Below are positions 1-9,184 of a DNA stretch of 47,719 nt, piece after piece. Made by a program: the position numbers and the translations under genes. The stretch is taken from assembly GCA_022825505.1 (NCBI GenBank), contig JAJDWR010000041.1:1-47719 (forward strand). The letters are read 5' to 3'. This stretch comes from Gammaproteobacteria bacterium. Its GTDB lineage: Bacteria; Pseudomonadota; Gammaproteobacteria; Steroidobacterales; Rariloculaceae. The notes beneath the pieces are model-generated. The model was not told the origin of the DNA. It saw only the letters and a list, made by a program, of their open reading frames with translations, and searched no databases. How positions within the stretch are numbered: position 1 is the stretch's first letter; each line of letters starts with the position of its first letter.

Positions 1-1590
1 CATGATCTGCCCCAGGTACATGACCATGATCCGGTGGCTGATGTGCCGCACCACCGCCAGATCGTGGGCGATGAAGATCAGCGCCAGGCCGAATTCCGCC
101 TGCAGATCCATGAGCAGGTTGATGATCTGCGCCTGGATGGAGACGTCCAGCGCGCTGACCGGCTCGTCGCAGATGATGACCCTGGGCTTGAGCACGAGGG
201 CCCTGGCAATGCCGATGCGCTGGCACTGGCCGCCGGAGAATTCGTGGGGATAGCGATTCAGCTCGCGCCCGCTGAGCCCCACTCGCCTGAGGACGTCGGC
301 GACCTGCGACCGCACCTCCTCCGCGCCGAGTTTCGGAAAGTGCGTCCACAGCGGTTCGCTGACGATGTTGCCCACCGTCATGCGTGGATTCAGTGAAGCC
401 AGGGGATCCTGAAAGATGACCTGGGCATCCCGGCGCATTTCCCTGAGCGCGCGTTTGTCCAGCTCACCCACGCTCTGCCCGAGCAGCCACACGCTGCCGG
501 CGGTGGGCGGGACGAGCCGCAGGATGGCGCGGGCAAGCGTCGACTTGCCGCAGCCGGATTCGCCCACAATCCCCAGCGTCTCCCCGGGGCGCAACTCCAG
601 GTCCACCCCGTCCACCGCCCGCAGCGGCTGCTTTCGCCCCAGCCAACCGCCGGTGCGCACCGGAAAGTGGACCTTGAGGTCATCCACGCTCAACAGCGAG
701 GAATTCTGCGCCGCTGCCGCAGCGGCGGCCGGTGCGGGGACAGCGGATGCGGTGGCCGAAGACGCGGACTCGTCGTTTGCCGCCGGGGCCAGCCGCTGGG
801 CCCGTTCCGCGTCCAGCCTCGGCACGGCCTGCAGCAGTGCCTGCGTGTAGGGATGGCGCGGTCGGTAGAAGACATCCCGAACGTTGCCCTGCTCCTTCGA
901 CTCGCCGTCGTGCATCACCAGAACCCGCTCGCACAACCCGGCGATCACGCCCAAATCGTGGGTGATAAGCACGATGGCCGTGCCGAGCCGGCGATTAAGG
1001 TCCCGCATGAGTTCGAGAATCTGCGCCTGTACGGTCACGTCCAGCGCCGTCGTAGGCTCGTCTGCCACCAGGATCTGCGGATCCAGCAGCAGGCTCGCCG
1101 CGATCATGACCCGCTGGCGCATGCCGCCCGACAATTCGTGGGGGTAACAGTCCAGCCGGGATTCCGAGTCGGGTATCTTGACCGCTTCCAGCATCTCCAG
1201 GCACCGCTCCCGGGCCACCTTGCGGCTCGCCCCATCGTGCTCCCGCACTACTTCGGTCATCTGCTGCGCGACCGTCAGGTAGGGGTTCAACGACGTCATC
1301 GGATCCTGAAAGATCATCGAGATCCGCCGCCCGCGAATGCGACGCAGCTCGACGGCGGAGAGCCCCAGCAAGTCCTTCCCGTCAAAAGTCGCGATGCCGG
1401 TAGCGCGGCCATTGTCCGCCAGCAGCCCCATCAGGCTCAGCACCGTCTGGCTCTTGCCGGAGCCCGACTCGCCCACCACGCCCAGCGTTTCCCCACGATC
1501 AAGGTCGAAGCTCAGATCCCGCACGGCATGCACTTCGCCGTCCGGGGTATCGAAGCGGACATCCAGGTTGCGGACTTCGAGCAGGCTCAT
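1..1590 (-). CDS. Oligopeptide ABC transporter, fused two-domain ATPase (partial)
   Basis: This is the energising subunit of a peptide importer. It starts at the ATG at 1590 and stays open to the left edge, so the C-terminus is missing. Two ABC domains are fused in one chain, as in YejF. The first has Walker A GESGSGKS at residues 40-47, then [10 protein letters not shown], the signature LSGGMRQR and Walker B. The second, after a Ser/Ala-rich linker, has [34 protein letters not shown] and the D-loop region. The usual C-terminal oligopeptide-binding segment with its HPYT motif is present between the two halves (HPYTQALL) and would be expected again beyond the edge. It lies 30 bases after oppC and ends the oppA-oppB-oppC series. 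Peptide specificity cannot be read from sequence. Confidence 0.9.
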   Translation of the reverse strand, partial: MSLLEVRNLDVRFDTPDGEVHAVRDLSFDLDRGETLGVVGESGSGKSQTVLSLMGLLADNGRATGIATFDGKDLLGLSAVELRRIRGRRISMIFQDPMTSLNPYLTVAQQMTEVVREHDGASRKVARERCLEMLEAVKIPDSESRLDCYPHELSGGMRQRVMIAASLLLDPQILVADEPTTALDVTVQAQILELMRDLNRRLGTAIVLITHDLGVIAGLCERVLVMHDGESKEQGNVRDVFYRPRHPYTQALLQAVPRLDAERAQRLAPAANDESASSATASAVPAPAAAAAAAQNSSLLSVDDLKVHFPVRTGGWLGRKQPLRAVDGVDLELRPGETLGIVGESGCGKSTLARAILRLVPPTAGSVWLLGQSVGELDKRALREMRRDAQVIFQDPLASLNPRMTVGNIVSEPLWTHFPKLGAEEVRSQVADVLRRVGLSGRELNRYPHEFSGGQCQRIGIARALVLKPRVIICDEPVSALDVSIQAQIINLLMDLQAEFGLALIFIAHDLAVVRHISHRIMVMYLGQIM

Positions 1591-1620
1591 GACCGGAAGC
1601 GCAACCGAACCAGGCGCCGG

Positions 1621-2511
1621 CTAGCGGTCCTTCGGGTCCAGCGCGTCGCGCATGCCGTCGCCGAGGAAGTTAAAGCAAAACAGGGTGGTGGCGAGAAACA
1701 CCGCCGGGAAGAGCAGCAGCCAAGGCGAACTCTGCATTTCGTCCGAGCCGTCCTTGACCAGCGCGCCCCACGACGTCATGGGTTCCTGGACGCCCAGGCC
1801 AAGGAAACTGAGGAACGATTCCATGAGGATGACCTGGGGAATGGTCAGCGTCACGTACACGGCCACCACGCCCAGCAGGTTCGGCACGATGTGCCGGCGG
1901 ATCACGGCAAACGTCCCCACGCCCTGCGCCCTGGCCGCCTCGACGAACTCGCGATGCTTTAGGCTCAGGGTCTGGCCGCGAACGATTCGTGCCATGTCCA
2001 GCCAGATGATGGCGCCCAGGGCGACGAAGATGAGGAACAGGTTCCGCCCGAAGAACACCATGAGCAGTATGACGAAGAACATGAAGGGCATCGCGTAGAG
2101 GATGTCCACGATGCGCATCATCAGGTTGTCCAGCCGGCCGCCGAAATAGCCGGCGATGGCGCCGTAGCTGATGCCGATCAGGAGGCTAACCAGCGTTGCC
2201 GCCAGCCCCACCATCAGCGAGATACGGCCACCGTAGAGCGTGCGCACGAACAGGTCGCGCCCGAGCGTGTCGGTGCCGAACAGATGGCCCGTCTCCAGGC
2301 TGGGGCCGATGGACAGGTTGCTCCAGTCGGTGAAGTCGTAGCTGTAGGGACTGAACCAGGGCCCGACGGTGACCAGCACGGCCATGACCCCGATGACCAC
2401 GCCGGAAACCACGGCGGCGCGATTCTTGCGCAGCGTCCGCCAGGCGTCGACCCACAGGCTGCGGCCGGCAACTTCCTCCTGTGCCTGAAGGGCATCGGCT
2501 GCGGCGTTCAC
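1621..2511 (-). CDS. oppC: Oligopeptide ABC transporter permease OppC
   Basis: Inner-membrane permease subunit, 296 aa. It has a short cytoplasmic N-terminus, one early membrane segment (roughly residues 24-42), a periplasmic loop with the family motif FGTDTLGRD, then a block of five hydrophobic segments. The conserved EAA loop (EAARAQGVGTFAVIRRHIVPN) contacts the ATPase. A longer open frame exists upstream, but homology starts at the GTG at 2511. That codon overlaps the oppB stop as GTGA, which points to translational coupling. It pairs with OppB to form the channel. Confidence 0.88.
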   Translation of the reverse strand: MNAAADALQAQEEVAGRSLWVDAWRTLRKNRAAVVSGVVIGVMAVLVTVGPWFSPYSYDFTDWSNLSIGPSLETGHLFGTDTLGRDLFVRTLYGGRISLMVGLAATLVSLLIGISYGAIAGYFGGRLDNLMMRIVDILYAMPFMFFVILLMVFFGRNLFLIFVALGAIIWLDMARIVRGQTLSLKHREFVEAARAQGVGTFAVIRRHIVPNLLGVVAVYVTLTIPQVILMESFLSFLGLGVQEPMTSWGALVKDGSDEMQSSPWLLLFPAVFLATTLFCFNFLGDGMRDALDPKDR

Positions 2512-3431
2512 GAATACTTCACCTTGGGGTCCAGCCAAGCGTAGGCGAGGTCCACCAGCAGGTTGAATGCGATGATCAGCACCCCGTAGAACACCACCAC
2601 GCCCATCACCAGCGTGTAGTCGCGGTTCAGCGCGCCCTGGACAAAGAATCGCCCGAGGCCCGGGACCCCGAAAATCTGCTCGATGACCACGGACCCGGTG
2701 ATAACCGCCGCCGTGGCCGGACCCAGGTACGACACCACCGGCAGCAGCGCCGGCTTGAGCGCGTGCCTCAGAACGATCTTGCGCATGGGCAAGCCCTGCG
2801 CCCGGGCAGTGCGGATGAAGTTGCTGCGCAGCACCTCGATCATGCTCCCGCGGGTGAGCCGGGAGATGTAGGCGATCTGGGGCAGCGCCAGCGCGATCAC
2901 CGGCAGCACCATGTTGCGCGGCGAGCCGTCGCCAAGGCCACCCGCCGGCAGCCATCCCAGATAGACCGCGAATACCAGGATCAGCAGCGGCGCCATGACG
3001 AAGTTGGGGATGGAAATCCCTGTCATCGAAGCCGACATCACCGCGTAGTCGGCGCGCGTATTCTGGCGCAGCGCCGCGATGCTTCCCGCGGTGATGCCAA
3101 ACAGCAGCGCCAGGGCCATGGCGCTGCCGCCCAGTCTCAGCGAGACCGGGAACCCCGTCATGATCAGCTCCGTGACCGAAAAGTCGCGGTATTGGAAGGA
3201 CGGACCGAAATCAGCCTGCAGCAGGCCCCACAGATACCGGCCGAACTGCTGATACAACGGCTCGTCCAGATGGTAGGCCGCCCTGAGGTTCGCCTCGATC
3301 TCCGGCAGCAGCGCCCTTTCCGCGTCGAACGGCCCGCCCGGCGCCACGCGAATGAGGAAGAAGGCCAACGCCAACAGGATCAGGAGTGTGGGCAGCGCTC
3401 CGAGAAGGCGGCGGGTCGCGTAGCGAAACAC
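2508..3431 (-). CDS. oppB: Oligopeptide ABC transporter permease OppB
   Basis: Inner-membrane permease, 307 aa, the usual length for OppB/DppB. The N-terminal segment at residues 9-27 is followed by the conserved APGGPFD motif. Later hydrophobic segments and the EAA loop (RTARAQGLPMRKIVLRHALK) are clear. The start is a GTG at 3431. The stop overlaps the GTG start of oppC by GTGA. It is the second gene of the minus-strand opp group, 62 bases after oppA. Confidence 0.9.
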   Translation of the reverse strand: MFRYATRRLLGALPTLLILLALAFFLIRVAPGGPFDAERALLPEIEANLRAAYHLDEPLYQQFGRYLWGLLQADFGPSFQYRDFSVTELIMTGFPVSLRLGGSAMALALLFGITAGSIAALRQNTRADYAVMSASMTGISIPNFVMAPLLILVFAVYLGWLPAGGLGDGSPRNMVLPVIALALPQIAYISRLTRGSMIEVLRSNFIRTARAQGLPMRKIVLRHALKPALLPVVSYLGPATAAVITGSVVIEQIFGVPGLGRFFVQGALNRDYTLVMGVVVFYGVLIIAFNLLVDLAYAWLDPKVKYS

Positions 3432-3493
3432 GTGCTTACCCCTGACCCTTCATTCCCTGTGGCTCTACCAGAACCGCGGCCGCAGCGGCTGAA

Positions 3494-5125
3494 CTAGTGC
3501 TTGAGAATATGGAAGTTCTGTGATCTGTGGTGATCCATGATGTTGGGGGTGAAACCGCCCACCCAGGGTCTGACCAGGCGCGCGGTTACGTAGAAATACA
3601 GCGGCATGATCGGCAGGTCTTCCACCAATACGCGCTCGGCCTGCTGGAGGAGTTCCGCGCGGCGCTTCATGTCCCCTTCCGCCGAGGCTTCCCGAAGCAG
3701 CCGGTCGTAGTCCGGACTCGAGTATCCCGTGTGGTTGAGCCCGCTTCCCGAGGCGAACAATTCCGCGAACGTATAGGCATCATTGTAGTCGCCGATCCAC
3801 CCGCTCCGATAGATCTCCGTCTCGATCTTCTGCTGGCGCGTATCCAGGAAAACCTTCCACTCCTGGTTGAGAATCTCCACCTCCACGCCCAGAGTCTGTT
3901 TCCACATGGACGCGATGGCCACGGCGATGCGCCGGTGATCTTCCTGGGTGTTGTAGAGAATCCGTGTGCGTAGCGGATTTTCCTCCGAGTAGCCGGCAAG
4001 GGCGTAGAGCCGGCGCGCCTCCGCGACCCGCTCTTCCTGGGTCCAGGCCGCTTCGGGCATTTGCTGGCCCGCGTAGTTCTGCACCGGGGGCACCCAGCCG
4101 TAGGCAGGCACTTCACCGGCATTGGTCACCTGTCCCGTGATGATGTCCCGATCCACGGCCAGGGCCAGTGCGCGTCGAAGTTCCGGGCTGTCCTGGAACG
4201 GTGGGCGCGTCAGATTGAAACCGAAATAATAGGTGCCCAGGTAGGGCGAGATCACCAGTTCTTCGGGCAGGTTTTCGCGGATCCAGTCCACCTGTCTCTT
4301 GGGAATGGCGTTGGAGAGGTCCAGTTCGCCGGCCCGGAAACGGCTGAGTTCGGCCGTCTGATCCTCGGTCGGGTAGTACCAGACCTCGTCGATCGTCGTA
4401 CGGCCGTTGTCCCAGTAATTCTCGTTGCGGACCAGCTTCACGTGGGATTGCACGACCCATTCCTCGAGCCGGTAGGCGCCATTGGACACCAGGTTGCCCG
4501 GTCGCGCGTACTGATTGCCATGCGCTTCGGCGCTGGGCGGATGAACGGGATAACTGGCGGAATGGGTCAGCAGCCCGAGAAAGTAGGGCGTGGTGTTCTC
4601 GAGCTGGATTTCCAGTGTATGCGTGTCGAGCGCCCGCACGCCCACCTCGGTTGTGGGTAACTCCCCCGCCGCCACCGCCTCGGCGTTCAGGATGGGATTG
4701 AGGATGAAGGTGTAATTGGACAACGTCGCCGGGTCCAGGCTGCGCCGCAGGCTGTAGACGAAATCGTCCGCGGTGACCGGATCGCCGTTGGACCAGCGCG
4801 CTTCCGGACGCAGGAAAAAGCGGTAGGTCCTGCCGTCGTCGCTGATTTCCCAGGACTCCGCCGCGCCTGCAATGACGGTCCCGTCCGGCGCCTCGCTCGT
4901 GAGCCCCTCGAAGAGATCGCGGCCGATATTGGAGCCGGGTACGCCCTGGGTACGGTGGGGATCAAGCGAACCCGGTTCCGCGCCGTTGCCCCACCGGAGC
5001 ACCTGCTCTTCCGCAAGCTCCTGCCCGCTCGCCCCGCCGATGGGCTCTGCCTGATCCGTTTCCGCACCGCAGCCGTACAAGCTGATCGTCACCAGGACGG
5101 TCGCGACAAAATGATTCCTGTTCAT
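3494..5125 (-). CDS. oppA: Oligopeptide-binding lipoprotein OppA
   Basis: Periplasmic substrate-binding protein of SBP family 5, 543 aa. The N-terminus has a lipoprotein signal with lipobox LYGC (Cys19), so it is expected to be lipid-anchored rather than soluble. The SBP_5 core is readable, with GAEPGSLDPHR near the start, WSNGDPVTADDFVYSLRR, and a C-terminal region ending in RSQNFHILKH typical of the OppA/MppA group. The ATG at 5125 is preceded by GAGAGGG at good spacing. It sits only 26 bases after the mnmG stop on the same strand, so it may be co-transcribed with mnmG, an unusual placement. Possible ligands are oligopeptides or murein peptides. Confidence 0.9.
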   Translation of the reverse strand: MNRNHFVATVLVTISLYGCGAETDQAEPIGGASGQELAEEQVLRWGNGAEPGSLDPHRTQGVPGSNIGRDLFEGLTSEAPDGTVIAGAAESWEISDDGRTYRFFLRPEARWSNGDPVTADDFVYSLRRSLDPATLSNYTFILNPILNAEAVAAGELPTTEVGVRALDTHTLEIQLENTTPYFLGLLTHSASYPVHPPSAEAHGNQYARPGNLVSNGAYRLEEWVVQSHVKLVRNENYWDNGRTTIDEVWYYPTEDQTAELSRFRAGELDLSNAIPKRQVDWIRENLPEELVISPYLGTYYFGFNLTRPPFQDSPELRRALALAVDRDIITGQVTNAGEVPAYGWVPPVQNYAGQQMPEAAWTQEERVAEARRLYALAGYSEENPLRTRILYNTQEDHRRIAVAIASMWKQTLGVEVEILNQEWKVFLDTRQQKIETEIYRSGWIGDYNDAYTFAELFASGSGLNHTGYSSPDYDRLLREASAEGDMKRRAELLQQAERVLVEDLPIMPLYFYVTARLVRPWVGGFTPNIMDHHRSQNFHILKH

Positions 5126-5151
5126 GCAATTGCCCTCTCTTGCGTGCGCGC

Positions 5152-7056
5152 TCAGGCGCTCTCGCGATACTCGCGTTTCTTGAGGTGAATCAGCAGCAGC
5201 GATACCGCTGCCGGGGTGACGCCGGATATTCGCGCCGCCTGTCCGATGCTCGCAGGCCGCACCCGGGCGAGCTTTTCCCGCACTTCGTTGGAAAGGCCCT
5301 GCACGCGGGAGTAGTCCAGCCCGGCAGGAACTGGCGTGCTCTGGTGCTTGCGTTGTCTTTCGATGTCGCGGGACTGGCGCTCGATGTAGCCCTTGTAGCG
5401 AGCCTGGATTTCCAGTTGCCCGGCCACCTGTGCGTACATCTCGTCGCTCAGACCTTCCGCCTCGGGACCGGCACCCACTCGCGGCAGCGCCACCAGGTCA
5501 TCGTAACGGCACTCCGGCCTCTTCAGAAGATGGTGCGCGGGTGTCTCGCGCCGCAGCGATCCAAGGGGGCTGGCGGGCGGAACATCCCCGGGCCGCACCA
5601 CGATGGCGGCGAGGCGTTCGGTTTCGGACGCAATGACGCCCTGCTTGGCCTGAAAGAATCTCCAGCGTTCATCGTCGACGATGTCCAGTTCCCTGCCCTT
5701 CGGTGTGAGTCTCAGGTCGGCATTGTCCTCGCGCAGCGACAGCCGGTACTCGGCGCGTGAGGTGAACATGCGATACGGCTCCAGCGTGCCGTTGGTGACC
5801 AGGTCGTCGATCAGGACGCCGATGTAGGCCTCGTCCCGGCGCGGAGTCCAGGGCGCCAGCCCGCGACTCTCCCGCGCTGCGTTGATCCCGGCGACGAGCC
5901 CCTGCGCGGCGGCCTCCTCGTAGCCCGTAGTGCCGTTGATCTGGCCCGCGAAGTACAGACCCTCGACCGCCCTGGTGCGCAGGCTGGGCGCAAGTTCCCG
6001 CGGATCGAAGAAATCGTACTCGATGGCATAGCCCGGCCGGGTGATCTGCGCCTCCTCGAAGCCGACGATGGAGCGCACGAACTCGTGTTGCACGTCAAAG
6101 GGCAGGCTGGTGGAGATGCCGTTGGGATAGATCTCGTGCGTGTCCAGGCCCTCGGGCTCGACGAATATCTGGTGCGAGCCCCTGTCGGCGAAACGCACCA
6201 CCTTGTCCTCGATCGAAGGGCAGTACCGGGGGCCGGTCCCCTCGATGGCCCCGCTGAACATGGGCGAGCGGTGCAGGTTGCCGCGGATGATGTCGTGGGT
6301 CTTCTCCGTGGTCCGGGTGATGTAACAGGGCACCTGTGCGGGATGCTCGGCGCGCCGGCCCAGGAAGGAGAAGACCGGGGCGGGATCGTCCCCGGGCTGC
6401 GGCGAAAGCCGGCTGAAGTCGATGCTGCGCCCGTCGATGCGCGGCGGTGTGCCGGTCTTGAGCCGCCCCACCCCGAGCTTCATTTCGCGCAGCCGTTCGG
6501 CCAGCGTGACCGACGCCGGATCGCCGGCGCGGCCGCCGGAATGGCTGGCGCCGCCCACGTGAATCCGGCCGGAGAGGAAGGTGCCCACGGTCAACACCAC
6601 GGTCTGCGCCTGGATTCGAAGCCCCGTGCGGGTGACCACGCCCCGAACCCGGCCGCCGCGCAGCAGAAGATCGTCCACGCCCTGCTGCAGGAGACGGAGC
6701 CCTGGCTGGGATTCGAGCATTCCGCGAATGGCCTTCCGGTACAGAACACGATCTGCCTGGGCGCGGGTGGCGCGGACTGCCGGTCCCTTGCTGGCATTGA
6801 GCGTGCGGAAGTGAATGCCGGCCCGGTCCGCAGCCCGGGCCATGGCGCCGCCCAGCGCATCGATCTCCCGCGCGAGATGACCCTTGCCGATGCCGCCGAT
6901 GGCCGGATTGCAGCTCATCTGGCCCAGCGTATCCAGGTTATGCGTCAGCAGCAGCGTCCGTGCGCCGGCCCGCGCGGCGGCGAGGGCCGCCTCGGTGCCG
7001 GCGTGGCCGCCGCCCACCACGATACAGTCGAAATGCTCGGGATAATCCATGGTCAT
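5152..7056 (-). CDS. mnmG: tRNA 5-carboxymethylaminomethyluridine synthase subunit MnmG
   Basis: FAD-dependent partner of MnmE. The MnmEG complex modifies U34 of tRNAs that read NNA/NNG codons. Length is 634 aa, normal for the family. The FAD-binding motif GGGHAG is at residues 15-20, followed by the conserved [15 protein letters not shown] segment, the [10 protein letters not shown] motif, [21 protein letters not shown], and the C-terminal [18 protein letters not shown]. The ATG at 7056 is used here; an ATG at 7050 is also possible. In most gammaproteobacteria rsmG and parAB follow mnmG, but here oppA does. mnmE lies just upstream, separated by one gene. Confidence 0.97.
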   Translation of the reverse strand: MTMDYPEHFDCIVVGGGHAGTEAALAAARAGARTLLLTHNLDTLGQMSCNPAIGGIGKGHLAREIDALGGAMARAADRAGIHFRTLNASKGPAVRATRAQADRVLYRKAIRGMLESQPGLRLLQQGVDDLLLRGGRVRGVVTRTGLRIQAQTVVLTVGTFLSGRIHVGGASHSGGRAGDPASVTLAERLREMKLGVGRLKTGTPPRIDGRSIDFSRLSPQPGDDPAPVFSFLGRRAEHPAQVPCYITRTTEKTHDIIRGNLHRSPMFSGAIEGTGPRYCPSIEDKVVRFADRGSHQIFVEPEGLDTHEIYPNGISTSLPFDVQHEFVRSIVGFEEAQITRPGYAIEYDFFDPRELAPSLRTRAVEGLYFAGQINGTTGYEEAAAQGLVAGINAARESRGLAPWTPRRDEAYIGVLIDDLVTNGTLEPYRMFTSRAEYRLSLREDNADLRLTPKGRELDIVDDERWRFFQAKQGVIASETERLAAIVVRPGDVPPASPLGSLRRETPAHHLLKRPECRYDDLVALPRVGAGPEAEGLSDEMYAQVAGQLEIQARYKGYIERQSRDIERQRKHQSTPVPAGLDYSRVQGLSNEVREKLARVRPASIGQAARISGVTPAAVSLLLIHLKKREYRESA

Positions 7057-7074
7057 TCGCCTTTTCAGGGCCGA

Positions 7075-7083
7075 ATTCTATCA
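7075..7083 (-). promoter_or_regulatory. Candidate extended -10 promoter for mnmG
   Basis: On the minus strand the sequence reads TGATAGAAT, an extended -10 (TGn plus a near-consensus hexamer), ending 18 bases before the mnmG ATG. The -35 region is poor, as expected of an extended -10 promoter. It would give a very short leader. Confidence 0.35.
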
Positions 7084-7166
7084 GTCCGGCGACTTCCCGG
7101 AATCCACCGGGCGCCGGCGGGGTTACAAGTCGGGGTACGACCGGCGACCCGCAGGCGAGCGTACCC

Positions 7167-7772
7167 TTATCGGCGCCTCTGCAGCCGATAGACAAAGGCG
7201 GGCGGCATGTTCAGCGGCGTAAACCGCAGCAGGGCGGCCTCAAGGCCGAGCCGCCGCAGCACCGCCCGTTCCACCGGGCAACGCCCACCATAGGTGAACT
7301 GGTGAAACGCCCCATCCTCCGTCAGGGCCGAAAACACCTGGTGCAGGAGGCGAAGCTTGCGGCCGGGCGAAAAGAGTAGCAACGGCAGCCCGCTCACCAC
7401 GAAGTCCGCGGGACCGGGCAGCTCGCCTGCATACCTTTTCAATCCCAGCGCGTTGCCGGTTCTGACGGCCACCCCGGGAAATCGTTTCCGCAGCATCCCG
7501 GAAAAGGCTTCATTCTGCTCGATCACGAGGAGGTCGGCCGCGGCGACGCCGGAATCCAGGATTGCCCGGGTCAGGACCCCGGTACCGGCGCCCAGCTCGA
7601 TGACCCGAGAGCCCGGAGCGATGTCCGCCGCCATGTGACCGGCCAGTCGCCGGCTGCTCGGCGCCACCGCGCCTACCGACAACGGCTCCCTCACCAGGGT
7701 GCCCAAAAAACGCCGCTGGCGATCCATCGATGTCGTCACGCCCGAAAACAAGCGGTTGCGGTAACCCTTCAT
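7167..7772 (-). CDS. PmtA-like SAM-dependent phospholipid N-methyltransferase family protein
   Basis: Class I methyltransferase, 201 aa. The SAM-binding motif is VIELGAGTGVLTRAI at residues 57-71. The preceding VGAVAPSSRRLAGHM and the later VSGLPLLLFSPGRK and HQFTYGGRCPV match the bacterial PmtA group, which methylates phosphatidylethanolamine, better than rRNA methyltransferases. It is not RsmG, the methyltransferase usually found beside mnmG. Its ATG at 7772 directly abuts the mnmE stop (7773-7775), and mnmG follows 110 bases later, so it is inserted between two genes of one modification pathway. The lipid substrate is inferred from motifs; another small-molecule substrate is possible. Confidence 0.7.
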   Translation of the reverse strand: MKGYRNRLFSGVTTSMDRQRRFLGTLVREPLSVGAVAPSSRRLAGHMAADIAPGSRVIELGAGTGVLTRAILDSGVAAADLLVIEQNEAFSGMLRKRFPGVAVRTGNALGLKRYAGELPGPADFVVSGLPLLLFSPGRKLRLLHQVFSALTEDGAFHQFTYGGRCPVERAVLRRLGLEAALLRFTPLNMPPAFVYRLQRRR

Positions 7773-9122
7773 CTACTTGCCGATACAGAAACTTGCAAAG
7801 ATCTCGCCCAGCAAATCGTCGCTCGTCACCTCGCCGGTCACCTCGCCCAGTGCGCCCTGGGCCGCCCGCAATTCCTCCGCGGCCAGTTCCAGAGCTCCTT
7901 CCGCCTTCAGTTGCTCGAAACCGGCGCGAATATGCACCCTGGCCCGCAGGAGCGCATCCAGGTGCCGCGACCGGGCGCTGAAGGTACCGGCGGATTCCCC
8001 GCCGAAGCCCGAGATGGCCTTGAGATGCTCCCTCAACAGTTCGGTTCCCTCGCCGGTCAGGGCCGAAAGCCGTATCACCGGAAGCCCGTCATGATCCTCC
8101 AGACCGGGCTCGCGGGCAACCAGGTCCACCTTGTTCCGTATGATCGTGAGCGCCAATGCGCCGGCAATTTCAGATCGCGCGCGAGTCACTTCGGTGGCCA
8201 GATCCCCGCGAATATCCACCATCCACAACACCCGGTCGGCGTGTTCCACTGCCCGTTGCGCCCTCCGTACGCCCTCGGCTTCCACGGGATCGGAAGCCGC
8301 CCTGAGGCCCGCGGTATCGGTAATGCAGACCGGCAATCCATCCACGGACAGGTATTCCCGCAGCGGATCGCGCGTGGTGCCGGGAATCTTCGTGACAATG
8401 GCGGCATCGTAACCGGCCAGCCGGTTCATCAGGCTCGACTTGCCCGCATTGGGCGGCCCGGCGATCACCACATTGAGGCCGTCGCGAAGTACGGCGCCCT
8501 GCCTGGCCTCGCCCAGCAGCCCTTCGAGAGATTCCGAGACGGCGCTGAATCCGGCTTCCAGTTCGCCGTCGGGGTCCGGCTCCAGTTCCTCGTCCGGGAA
8601 GTCCAGCCACGCCTCCAGGTGGACCCGCAACGCGGTCAGTGCTGTCTGCAGTTCCTGTACGCGTTTCGAGAACGCGCCGCACAGGGAACGCGCGGCCGCC
8701 CGGGCCGCCGCCCGCGAGCCGCTGTCCACCAAGTCCGCCACGGCTTCGGCCTGGGCCAGGTCCAGCTTGTCGTTCAGAAAGGCCCGCAACGTAAACTCGC
8801 CGGCCTCGGCTGGCCGCGCCCCGAGGCGGAAGGCCTGGCTCAGCAGCCAGTCGCTCACCACCATGCCGCCGTGGCCGTGCAACTCGATCACATCCTCGCC
8901 GGTGGCCGATCCCGGGCCGGGAAAGAACAGCACCATGCCCCGGTCGAAGGGCAGACCCGCCCTGTCCCTGAACGTGCACACGTGGGCATGACGGGGGCGG
9001 GGCCGCAGGCCGGCCAGTTCCACGACGATGTCCAGCGCCTTCGCGCCCGACACCCGCACGATGGAGACCGCGCCCCTGCCCGGAGGGGTGGCCAGTGCCG
9101 CAATGGTGTCGTCGTAAACCAG
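7773..9122 (-). CDS. mnmE: tRNA modification GTPase MnmE (probable CTG start)
   Basis: GTPase partner of MnmG, 449 aa, close to the usual length of about 455. Visible parts are the N-terminal tetrahydrofolate-binding domain with DDTIAALATPPGRGAVSIVR, the helical domain, a G domain with GPPNAGKSSL near residue 220, GTTRD, DTAGLR and NKVD, and the invariant C-terminal CIGK. The frame has a stop just upstream, and between that stop and the conserved DDTIAALATPP there is no ATG, GTG or TTG. A CTG at 9120-9122 lies 8 bases after GGAGGA and restores the full N-terminus. The first ordinary start, a GTG at 9059, would delete 21 conserved residues. It sits 62 bases after yidC. Confidence 0.95.
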   Translation of the reverse strand: MVYDDTIAALATPPGRGAVSIVRVSGAKALDIVVELAGLRPRPRHAHVCTFRDRAGLPFDRGMVLFFPGPGSATGEDVIELHGHGGMVVSDWLLSQAFRLGARPAEAGEFTLRAFLNDKLDLAQAEAVADLVDSGSRAAARAAARSLCGAFSKRVQELQTALTALRVHLEAWLDFPDEELEPDPDGELEAGFSAVSESLEGLLGEARQGAVLRDGLNVVIAGPPNAGKSSLMNRLAGYDAAIVTKIPGTTRDPLREYLSVDGLPVCITDTAGLRAASDPVEAEGVRRAQRAVEHADRVLWMVDIRGDLATEVTRARSEIAGALALTIIRNKVDLVAREPGLEDHDGLPVIRLSALTGEGTELLREHLKAISGFGGESAGTFSARSRHLDALLRARVHIRAGFEQLKAEGALELAAEELRAAQGALGEVTGEVTSDDLLGEIFASFCIGK

Positions 9123-9184
9123 GGATCCCGTCCTCCGCCCGTACGGCGGGTTGCAGTCACATCATCCGGACGGCACGAACTCCT

